Shown: piece by piece, positions 1-7,800 of the stretch
Numbering within the stretch: the first letter of the stretch is position 1
Layout: every line of letters starts with the position of its first letter
NCBI GenBank assembly: GCA_029939015.1
Contig: JAOZTV010000099.1
Span: 1-9,850 of the forward strand
Length of the DNA stretch: 9,850 nt
Direction: 5' to 3'
From: Candidatus Aminicenantota bacterium
GTDB taxonomy: Bacteria > Acidobacteriota > Aminicenantia > UBA2199
Position numbers and translations under genes: made by a program
Notes under the pieces: model-generated
Database searches by the model: none
The model's input: only the letters and a program-made list of their open reading frames with translations
What the model was told of the DNA's origin: nothing

Positions 1-54
1 TGAAAACTTTTGCAAAATGTCTAAAACTATAATAAGTTATTAACATATAAAATA

Positions 55-84
55 TTAGCATATTAAAAATAAAATATCTATAAT
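55..84 (+). promoter_or_regulatory. Possible sigma-70-type promoter for the efflux operon
   Basis: TTAGCA (55-60, four of six matches to TTGACA) and a perfect TATAAT (79-84) are separated by 18 bases. Transcription would start near 91 and give an untranslated leader of about 270 bases that includes the palindrome at 125-136. A second, weaker candidate is TTGTTT (287-292) with TATTTT (310-315), 17 bases apart, which would give a short leader. The background is so AT-rich that either may be chance. Confidence 0.25.
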
Positions 85-124
85 TTTATGAATTTTTAGT
101 AGTTTTTAATTATTAATAATTGGC

Positions 125-136
125 GAGGCTAGCCTC
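125..136. repeat. Perfect 12-bp palindrome, GAGGCTAGCCTC
   Basis: GAGGCT is followed directly by its reverse complement AGCCTC, with no loop. It is the most GC-rich segment of an otherwise A/T-dominated leader. With no loop it is better suited to binding a dimeric protein than to forming an RNA hairpin, and no T-run follows directly, so it does not look like a terminator. It lies about 230 bases before the adaptor start. An operator role is inference only. Confidence 0.5.
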
Positions 137-351
137 ACTTCCTTACATTTTGGTATATAGTCAGTTTTTGTTGGTTATATTTACCTTTTATAACATTTAA
201 ATTAGTAAATAATTAATTCAATATGTCAGGAAAAAGAAGTTAAAATGTAAAAATTAATTAAAAATATTAGAAGATAGCAAAAACTGTTGTTTTTAAGTAA
301 ACTAAAATATATTTTATTCGTATAACCTATTTATCCCGGAAGTGCCGGTTT

Positions 352-366
352 AGGAGAAAAATAATG
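352..366 (+). promoter_or_regulatory. Ribosome binding site and start codon of the adaptor gene
   Basis: AGGAG at 352-356 sits seven bases before ATG at 364, a near-ideal arrangement that fixes the adaptor start. Confidence 0.8.
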
Positions 367-1599
367 AATAAAGTATTGAAGGTTATTGCAGCGATTATAT
401 TGATAGGTGGTGTTGGCTTTATAGGCTATACACTATTTCAAACAGACGAAAAGAAAGACGAAACAGAGATAATTAAGGAAAAAAAAGGAAAAAAAACAAA
501 GGTGTCTTCATTGCCAGTAAAAATTACTCATATAAAAAAAGGAAACTTACCTTTGAGGTTGAGAATATCTGCAATAGCCGATGTCTGGGAAAAGACAACT
601 ATTAAAACTGAGGCAACAGGTAAAATTGAAAAACTTCCATTGAAAATTGGAGATAAGGTTTACAAAGGACAGTTATTAATGAAAATTGAAGATACTAATA
701 AAAAACTTGATGTCGAAAAGGCAAAGGTAAATAAAAGAAAAATGATGGCTCAGTATCTTGTCAATGAGGAATATGTTTATTCAGAAAATGAAATCACAGA
801 TGATAAAAAGAAAGAAATTAAAGATTTAAAAAGTAAATATCTTAAAGCTGTTAAAAAATTTGAAATTGGAAAAATATCTGAATCAAAATTTGAAGAGATT
901 AGTGATAAATATAATGAAGCGATGATAAATACAGGCTCTTTTAGAGAAGAAATAAGAAAGGCTAATGATGGACTTGCAGATGCTGTATTCCAATTGAAAC
1001 AGGCTGAAATTGAATTGAAAAAAACTGCTGTAAAGAGTCCGTTTCCTGGAGTTATTACTGATATTAAGGTTAGTAAGGGCGCAAGAGTCAATACAGGTGT
1101 AGAGTCAGTATCAATTGTAAATCTCAATTCTTTATATTTAAAAGGATTTGCTTTGGAGTCTGAAATAGGTAATTTGAAGAAAGGTATTGCAGTAAGGGTA
1201 AAATTTGATGCTTTTCCTGATAAGACTTTTTATGGAGAGATTGAAATGATCAGTCCTGTTGTTGATACTACCAATAAAACTATTTCTGTATTTGTAAAGA
1301 TTGATAATAAAGAAAACTTATTTTATCCTGGAATGAAGGCTGAACTTGACATAGAGTATAAGGTCTTTGAAGATGTTATGATTGTTCCAAGAAAAGCTAT
1401 TGTTCATAGAGGAAATAGACCACTTGTGTTTGTTGTTAAAGATAAAATTGCGATCTGGAGTTATGTTGAATTAGGACAAAAAAACGATGAAAACCAGATA
1501 ATTAATAAATTTGATGGAGATGTTAAGGTTGGAGATAAGGTTGTAATTCAAGGACAGGTTACATTGGCTCATCAATCAAGGGTTAAAATAGTAAAATGA
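364..1599 (+). CDS. RND efflux periplasmic adaptor (membrane fusion protein, HlyD/AcrA type)
   Basis: This 411-residue protein is the periplasmic adaptor that links an inner-membrane RND pump to an outer-membrane channel. Residues 5-25 form one hydrophobic segment with no lipobox cysteine, so it is probably held by an uncleaved N-terminal membrane anchor. A charged, lysine-rich linker follows (28-47). The family's layout is clear: first half of the lipoyl-like domain at about 78-118 (TGKIEKLPLKIGDKVYKGQ), a charged helical hairpin at about 119-218, the second lipoyl half at 221-255 (TAVKSPFPGVITDIKVSKG), a beta-barrel at about 256-332 ending in YPGMKAELDI, and a membrane-proximal domain at 335-410 (MIVPRKAIV, then GDKVVIQG). 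In the hairpin, IGKISESKFEE (168-178) resembles the 'IS..E(Y/F)' part of the TolC-docking motif, although the upstream Arg/Leu positions are not clearly kept. The start is fixed by AGGAG seven bases upstream. The stop overlaps the next start (ATGA), so the two genes are probably translationally coupled. The substrate is unknown. Confidence 0.93.
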   Translation: MNKVLKVIAAIILIGGVGFIGYTLFQTDEKKDETEIIKEKKGKKTKVSSLPVKITHIKKGNLPLRLRISAIADVWEKTTIKTEATGKIEKLPLKIGDKVYKGQLLMKIEDTNKKLDVEKAKVNKRKMMAQYLVNEEYVYSENEITDDKKKEIKDLKSKYLKAVKKFEIGKISESKFEEISDKYNEAMINTGSFREEIRKANDGLADAVFQLKQAEIELKKTAVKSPFPGVITDIKVSKGARVNTGVESVSIVNLNSLYLKGFALESEIGNLKKGIAVRVKFDAFPDKTFYGEIEMISPVVDTTNKTISVFVKIDNKENLFYPGMKAELDIEYKVFEDVMIVPRKAIVHRGNRPLVFVVKDKIAIWSYVELGQKNDENQIINKFDGDVKVGDKVVIQGQVTLAHQSRVKIVK

Positions 1600-4500
1600 G
1601 TGGAATAGATGTAGCAGTAAAAAGACCTATTGGTACAATAATGTTCTATATTGGCATTATTGTATTAGGTTTTGTCTCGCTTTATAAATTGTCAATAAAT
1701 CTTTTGCCTGATTTAAGTTATCCCAAACTTACCGTACTTACCCAATATGCAGGCTCAGGACCAGAGGAAATAGAAAAGTTTATTACAACTAAACTTGAAG
1801 GTCCATTATCATCTGTCCAGGGAGTTAAAAAAATAAATTCTGTTTCAAAAGAAGGTAATTCAATTATAACAATTGAATTTCACTGGGGAACAGATATGGA
1901 CTTTGCCCTGCTTCATACCAAGGAAAAAACGGAGGAGACAAGAAGCATTTTACCAGATGACTGTGATGCACCATCCATACTTGAATGGGATCCTGCATCA
2001 TCACCAATAGTCATCGCTATTATAAAAAGTGATAAAAGAAATATAAAAAGTTTAAAGGAAACGGCTGAATTTATGATTACTCCACGTTTAGAACAGCTTG
2101 AAGGGATTTCAAAGGCTGAAATAAGGGGGGGGGATGAAGAAGAAGTCTCTGTTGAAATAGACCCTGAGAAGGCAAATAATCTTGGGATTACCCTTACTGA
2201 AGTTGCAAATGCAATTACTGCCAATAATATTTTTGAACAAGGTGGTATGGTTAGAAAGGATAAATTAAGATATATTTTAAAAATAGAAGGAGAAATAGAC
2301 GAACCTGAGGAGATTGATGAGATTGTTGTCAAACAGATAGAGGGTAGAAATATACTTGTAAAAGATTTGGGAAGAGCTTTTTATAAGAATAAAGTAAAAC
2401 AGGGTGATATTAGATTTAACTCAAAAACATCTATTGCACTATTAATCTATAGAGAATCAGGTGGAAATACTGTAAACGCAACCAGAGATGTCGAAAATGC
2501 TTTTAAAAGTATGGAAAAGGAGTTTCAAGATATAAACTTTTTTATTATTTCAAAAGAAGCTGATTTAATTATATCATCAATAGATTCCTTAAAACAATCT
2601 CTTGTTTTAGGTGGATTTCTTTCAATATTTGTTCTATTACTCTTTCTACAGAATTTTAGAGACCCATTACTCGTTTCAACTGTTATTCCTATCTCTATTA
2701 TTTCTACATTTGTATTAATGTATTTCTTTAAGGTAAATATTAATATTATGTCTCTAGGTGGGCTTGTTCTTGGTGTTGGTATGTTTGTTGATAACTCAAT
2801 TATTGTGCTGGAATCGATTTTTAGGCATCGTAAAGAAAATGATCTTATACCTTCAATAATTAGGGGTACTAAAGAAGTTGCAGGAGCTATATCTGCTTCA
2901 ACTATAACTACAATTTCAATATTTCTTCCTGTTATATACCTCTATGGAATTACAGGTAAATTATTTAGAGATCAGGCAATGACCGTTGCATTCTCATTAA
3001 TATCCTCTCTTGTAGTTGCAATTACACTACTTCCTGCACTTTCAGCATTTAGAACTGGCATGGAAGTAGATTTCAAGGATCTTGCTTTTGGAAAGGATGA
3101 AAAAAAATGGTTTCATTTTCCTTTAAAAGGCATTAATGGTCTTTTGCTTATTCCAATAAAAATTATTGGTTATATTCTCTATTATATTTTTGGGATAATA
3201 TATATGTTCTTTAAATATGTTTTTAAAACTTTTGGTTTTGTTTCAAATATAGTATTACAACCCATATATAAAGTATTTAATAGACTTTATGAAGCTTTTG
3301 CACATTTTTATCATAATGCAATAGAAAAAATATTAGACAGAAAAATAATTGCACTTATTTTGGCAATTATTGTTTTTTTAGGAATTGCAGGCAGCTTTTC
3401 ACTCTTAGATAAAGAGTTGCTTCCGGCTCCAGATAGTAAGAAATTTGACATAAGTGCAAGCACCGTCCCTGCTTATGGATTTGTTGAAACTAATAATATT
3501 GCCTTAAGGATTCAGGAAAAAATCAAGGCTTTAAGTAATGTTGAATTTATTTTTACAGAAGCTGGAGCTGTTTCAAATTTTGCAGGAAGAAGTGAAGATC
3601 TTTCTGTGAATAGTATTCATTTAATAGTCAGTTGTACATCTCCAGAGGCAAGAGCAAAGGTTATGGAAAAGACACAAGAAATACTTCAGAATGAGGATCT
3701 TGAAAAATTTACACTGGCATTAGAAAAGAATACACTTTCACAATATCTTTCAATGGAGGGTGATAATTTTAAACTAAAAGTATTCTATGAATTTATTGAG
3801 AATGGAAAAATAGCTGTTAAGCAAATTATGGATAAAATAAATGAACATGGGATCGTTTCTGAATTAAAAGCAACAGTAACTGAAGGCAAACCTGTTTATA
3901 AGATAATTTTCAAACAGGATCTTTTAAATAAACTTGGTATTACAAAAGAGCAGGTTTCAAACTTTATTAATCAGGCTGTTTCTGGAAAAGATGCCGGGAG
4001 TTTGAAAAAGATACAGAAAAGTTACGATATTTTAGTAAGAGTTCCTGTGCAGGGTATTATGCAGATGAGAAAATTATTGGAACTTCCAATACCACTTAAT
4101 AATAACACATATTATTTAAAAGATCTGGTAACGATTAAAGAGGTGCCATCTATAAAAGAACTGACAAGAGAGGCTCAGGAAAGATTTTTTATGATCTCGG
4201 GAAATGTTAATAATACAGATCTTGGAGAGTTTATAAAAGTACTTGAACCTGAACTTGAAATGCTGGAGTTACCGGCAAATACAAGATTTATTTTTTCAGG
4301 AGAGGAAGAAGAGAGAAGAAAAGCATTTGACTCATTAACACAGGCTATCTGGCTTGCTATACTATTGGTATATATGATAATGGCAGCAAAGTTTGAGAAT
4401 ATTATGCAGCCTCTTATAATTATGTTTACTGTGCCAATGGGTTTAATAGGTGCATTTTTAGCATTATTGGTTTCTGGAAATTCATTGAATATAATATCCG

Positions 4501-4850
4501 GTATTGGTATTCTCGTTTTAATAGGAATTGGTGTTAATGATGCCATTGTTAAAATTGAGTACTCTAATCAGATGAGAAGAGAAGGCATGGGCGTAAGAGA
4601 TGCAATTATGGCTGCTTCAAGAGTACGACTCAGACCAATTCTAATGACGACATTTACTACAATATTTGGTTTGATTCCTATGGGCTTAATGAGCCAGACT
4701 GGGTCAGAACTTCAAAAACCATTGGCATTAGTTGTCATAGGTGGCTTATTATTTACGACCTTTCTAACTCTGATATTTATCCCTGTATCATTTGAATTAC
4801 TTGAAAATTTCAAAGAAAACAGGAAGAAAAAAATTAATGTTGAAGGTTAG
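1596..4850 (+). CDS. RND efflux permease, first of a tandem pair (HAE-like)
   Basis: This 1084-residue inner-membrane, proton-driven RND permease has the usual twelve-helix plan: TM1 near 12-31, a large periplasmic loop, TM2-TM6 at about 333-484, TM7 near 582-602, a second large loop, and TM8-TM12 at about 914-1066. TM4 carries GVGMFVDNSIIVLE with D399; the second Asp of the AcrB pair is Asn400. The TM10 position equivalent to the AcrB lysine is Asn981, within GVNDAIVKIEY, followed by Asp982 and Lys986. TM4 lacks the DFG...DGA signature of heavy-metal pumps, which favours organic or amphiphilic substrates. Two features are odd. The TM6-TM7 linker is about 97 residues and includes a long hydrophobic stretch near 514-540. 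A nine-G run encodes Arg177-Gly178-Gly179 (see the repeat entry). The start is the ATG overlapping the adaptor stop; AAGGG at 1578-1582 is 13 bases away, so coupling probably drives initiation. The next permease begins three bases after this stop. Confidence 0.93.
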   Translation: MSGIDVAVKRPIGTIMFYIGIIVLGFVSLYKLSINLLPDLSYPKLTVLTQYAGSGPEEIEKFITTKLEGPLSSVQGVKKINSVSKEGNSIITIEFHWGTDMDFALLHTKEKTEETRSILPDDCDAPSILEWDPASSPIVIAIIKSDKRNIKSLKETAEFMITPRLEQLEGISKAEIRGGDEEEVSVEIDPEKANNLGITLTEVANAITANNIFEQGGMVRKDKLRYILKIEGEIDEPEEIDEIVVKQIEGRNILVKDLGRAFYKNKVKQGDIRFNSKTSIALLIYRESGGNTVNATRDVENAFKSMEKEFQDINFFIISKEADLIISSIDSLKQSLVLGGFLSIFVLLLFLQNFRDPLLVSTVIPISIISTFVLMYFFKVNINIMSLGGLVLGVGMFVDNSIIVLESIFRHRKENDLIPSIIRGTKEVAGAISASTITTISIFLPVIYLYGITGKLFRDQAMTVAFSLISSLVVAITLLPALSAFRTGMEVDFKDLAFGKDEKKWFHFPLKGINGLLLIPIKIIGYILYYIFGIIYMFFKYVFKTFGFVSNIVLQPIYKVFNRLYEAFAHFYHNAIEKILDRKIIALILAIIVFLGIAGSFSLLDKELLPAPDSKKFDISASTVPAYGFVETNNIALRIQEKIKALSNVEFIFTEAGAVSNFAGRSEDLSVNSIHLIVSCTSPEARAKVMEKTQEILQNEDLEKFTLALEKNTLSQYLSMEGDNFKLKVFYEFIENGKIAVKQIMDKINEHGIVSELKATVTEGKPVYKIIFKQDLLNKLGITKEQVSNFINQAVSGKDAGSLKKIQKSYDILVRVPVQGIMQMRKLLELPIPLNNNTYYLKDLVTIKEVPSIKELTREAQERFFMISGNVNNTDLGEFIKVLEPELEMLELPANTRFIFSGEEEERRKAFDSLTQAIWLAILLVYMIMAAKFENIMQPLIIMFTVPMGLIGAFLALLVSGNSLNIISGIGILVLIGIGVNDAIVKIEYSNQMRREGMGVRDAIMAASRVRLRPILMTTFTTIFGLIPMGLMSQTGSELQKPLALVVIGGLLFTTFLTLIFIPVSFELLENFKENRKKKINVEG
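2125..2133 (+). repeat. G9 homopolymer inside the first permease gene
   Basis: Nine consecutive G residues are read as A-GG GGG GGG G-AT, encoding Arg177, Gly178, Gly179 and the first base of Asp180. The frame is open with nine G. With ten, TGA follows at once and the product has 180 residues. With eight, the product ends at TAG (2158-2160) after 187 residues. The second permease has the same IRGG motif at its residues 177-180 but spells it AGG GGT GGA, so the protein does not require the uninterrupted run. Long G runs in coding sequence are the classic substrate of slipped-strand phase variation, for example in Campylobacter and Helicobacter. Switching here is inference. Confidence 0.85.
3108..3335 (+). 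other. Extended TM6-TM7 linker of the first permease with extra hydrophobic segment
   Basis: This part covers residues 505-580. It holds a hydrophobic, aromatic-rich stretch of about 27 residues (near 514-540) and then an amphipathic stretch up to TM7. In the second permease the same linker is only about 26 residues (485-510) and is lysine-rich. In AcrB-type pumps this site carries a single helix on the cytoplasmic surface. The stretch could be a re-entrant hairpin, a surface-lying helix, or one or two added membrane helices. A single added crossing would disturb the usual topology, so a hairpin or surface helix is more likely. Confidence 0.6.
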
Positions 4851-4856
4851 AAAATG
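4842..4856 (+). promoter_or_regulatory. Ribosome binding site of the second permease, inside the end of the first
   Basis: GAAGG at 4842-4846 lies within the last codons of the upstream permease, seven bases before ATG at 4854. The intergenic gap is three bases, so terminating ribosomes could restart here. This supports balanced synthesis of the two permeases. Confidence 0.7.
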
Positions 4857-7800
4857 AAAAAAATCATAGATAGACCGGTATTGGCTACGATATTTTTTAT
4901 TATTGTAGTGATAATGGGAGTATATTCTCTAAAGAATACTCCCATTGAATTAGTCCCTGATGCAGAAGAAGGCCTTCCATCCCTTAGTATAACTTATAAT
5001 TGGAATGGTACTGCTCCTGATGTTGTATTGCAAAAAGTATTGATCCCTGCAGAAAAAGAAATTATGGATATTAAGGGTATCAAGAAGATAACATCAAGAG
5101 CTCAACAGAACAGAGGTACAATTAAAGTAGAATTTATGCGTGATACAAGAATGAATTTTGCCGAAGTACAATTATCAGAAAAATTGAATAGACTTCAGAC
5201 TGAATTGCCAAAGAATGTTAGAAATCCAATAATTTCGCAGCAAATTCCAGATGAATTTGAACAAAAACCAGCATTTGAATTTGGCGTTTATGGAGACCTA
5301 TCTGCTTTTGAATTAAAAAAAATTGTTGATAAGGAAATTCATCCATATCTCAAATCTATTAACGGTGTAGATGATATTGCAATAAGGGGTGGAGTTGAAC
5401 CCGAGATAAAAATAAATACCTTTATGGAAAAATTAAATAAGTTTAATATCAATATTGATACAATAAGAACAAAAATCAATCAATACTTCTTTAATAAAAA
5501 ATCCATTACTCTTACCAAGGAACATGGCGAAATTGTATTATCGCTAACAGAGTCACCTGATGAAATTTTAAATCTGCAGGAAATTATTATATTAACACTT
5601 GGTGAGAAAAAAATAAGATTAAAGGAAGTTGCAGACGTTTATCTTGGTAATACTGAAATAATGACTGAAAACCGATTTCAGGGGTTCCAAAATATTGGTT
5701 TTTTGATATATAAAGAGGCAAATTACAGTTCTACAATTTTGTCAGAAAAAATCAGGGAGAAACTTCAATATCTTGCTGATAAACTCAAGGGTAAGGTTAA
5801 ATTTGCAATAACTGCAGATCAGAGTAAAGATTTGAATCGAAAAATTATCAAATTAATTAAAATAGCCTTTCTTATTTTAGTCATAATTTTTGTTATTTTA
5901 ATTTTGATTGTCAGGGATATCAAGGCAACTATACTCATATTTTCTTCTGTATTCTTTTCTGTTTTTACTACTTTTACCTTTATTTTTCTGTTCAAAATAC
6001 CATTGAATTTGCTTACTCTGTCAGGACTGGCACTTGGTTTCGGGTTATTTGTTGATAATGCGGTAGTCGTATTTGATAGTATTTTAAGATTTAGAGAAAG
6101 GGGATTTGGTCTGAAAGAATCTGCAGTTGAGGGAGCTAAAGCTGTTGTTTTGCCTGTTCTCTCTTCAACTTTGACTACTATTATTGTGTTTTTCTCATTT
6201 GCACTTGTTTTTCAAGAAAGACTCAGGGTCTTTTATCTGCCATTGGCATATATTATTGCAATATCGTTAACCTCTTCTATAATTGTCTCATTTGTACTTA
6301 TCCCATCTCTTAGTTCGAGGATAAAAATCAAAATAAAAAAAAATAAAAAGGTTTATAATAAAGGTAGATTTTTTCCTTTTATTTTAAAATATCCTCTTGT
6401 AATTATTATACCTGTTATTTTTGCACTTTTTTTTTCTTATACAACGTTTAAGGAAGATGTGACATTTGGGAGATTTTTCAGTTGGAATTCGAATGAATAT
6501 ACAAATGTAAGGTTGAGGTTTCCAGCAGGATCGGAATTTGAAAATATCAAAGAGAGTATTCTGAAATTTGAAAGAATAGCCTTGTCAAAAGATTTTAAAA
6601 TGGAAGTTGATACTTATATATATCCTAATGGAGCCTTCATGAAAATTGATTATCCTGATGATATAAAGGATTCGGCCCTTCCTATTCAGTTGGAACAGGA
6701 TATGATAGCAGTTGCATCAAATCTTGCAGGTGTTGGTGTTATGGTCAGCGGATTTTCGCCGGAACCATATTATTATAATCCGGATACCGGTTCTTCAATG
6801 CCTTATCAGATACGTCTTGAGGGATATAATTTTGAAAAATTATTAGCTTTTTCTAATGAATTAAAAGATAATATTCTAAATAAAAAAAGAATTAAGGATG
6901 TTGATATTCAAACTGATACCCAGAGTTGGTGGGGTGGTAAGGAAAAATATTTTGCATTTAAACTTAATAGAGAAAAACTAAGAAGATATAAAATGCAGCC
7001 TGTCTTTTTCTTTTCAAAGATACGCTCAATGCTTGCTGAAAGTACAGGAACACAAAAAATAAAATTTGATGATAAGGAATTATCTATAGAAATAAAAGCA
7101 GAGGATGTGAAATCTCTTGAGTTATTTGATATGCTGAATCGACATATACAGACGCCTGAAGGAATACCATTTAGGATAAAAGATATTGTCGATATTGAAT
7201 TTACTACACAAAAGGGGGGCATTACCAGAGAAAATCAGGAGTATATATCTATGGTTATGTGGGATTATCTAGGTTCAGCAAAGGCAGCTGACAGATACCA
7301 TAAGACACTTTATGAAAGGGTTATTCCCCCTCCGGGATTTAGTAAGAGTCTTGAAGAGGTAAGATGGAGAATGACAGAAGAGGAAGAATCTCAAATCTGG
7401 CAATCAATTGTATTATCACTATTTCTAATATACATAATTTTAGGAATGTTATATGAAAATATTTTTCAACCCTTTCTAATTATGTTATCTATACCCCTTG
7501 CTTTGATAGGAGTATTTATTGCATTTAATCTATTTGATTATACCTGGGACTCAACGGCTTATATTGGTGTGATATTACTCTTCGGAATAGTTGTTAATAA
7601 TGCCATACTCTTAATTGATAATATTAATCAGCATGTTAGAAAATCCAGCAAAATAATAGAATCAATAATAATCGGAACAAAGGAACGAATCCGTCCAATT
7701 TTTATGACTTCTGCAACAACAGTATTAGGTATGTTGCCATTAATTATATTTAAAGATGATTCAGGGACTGATATATGGTCATCTCTGGCACTTTGTACAG

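Larger units (their letters stand above)
1..363. other. Gene-free AT-rich leader upstream of the efflux operon
   Basis: No open frame of useful length with a ribosome binding site is visible on either strand. The stretch is dominated by A/T runs. Two short GC-rich islands stand out: the 12-bp palindrome at 125-136 and a small CCGG-AAGTG-CCGG element (336-348) just upstream of the adaptor's ribosome binding site, which could form only a 4-bp hairpin. Several TATAAT-like boxes occur, as expected by chance in such sequence. The length suggests a promoter and control region for the operon, but no known riboswitch or RNA fold is recognised. The upstream gene lies outside the window. Confidence 0.6.

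Noticed and set aside
1..3. TGA at the left edge as the stop codon of an upstream gene
   Set aside because: No coding sequence is available before it, so the reading frame cannot be judged.
143..250. Nine-base inverted match TTACATTTT (143-151) / AAAATGTAA (242-250) in the leader
   Set aside because: The arms are 90 bases apart, A/T-dominated and do not extend; such matches are expected by chance in this sequence.
777..1127. Reverse-strand open frame within the adaptor gene
   Set aside because: It lies wholly opposite a well-supported adaptor, has no domain signature and reads as low-complexity Ser/Leu/Ile sequence typical of an antisense shadow.
1913..2332. Reverse-strand open frame opposite the first permease
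   Set aside because: Serine- and isoleucine-rich antisense of a clear RND gene. It also crosses the G9 run and has no recognisable motif.
4175..4546. Reverse-strand open frame opposite the C-terminal part of the first permease
   Set aside because: Shadow of the conserved TM8-TM10 region with no independent signal.
6908..7222. Reverse-strand open frame opposite the second permease
   Set aside because: Antisense shadow, fully contained in a conserved gene, with no family resemblance.
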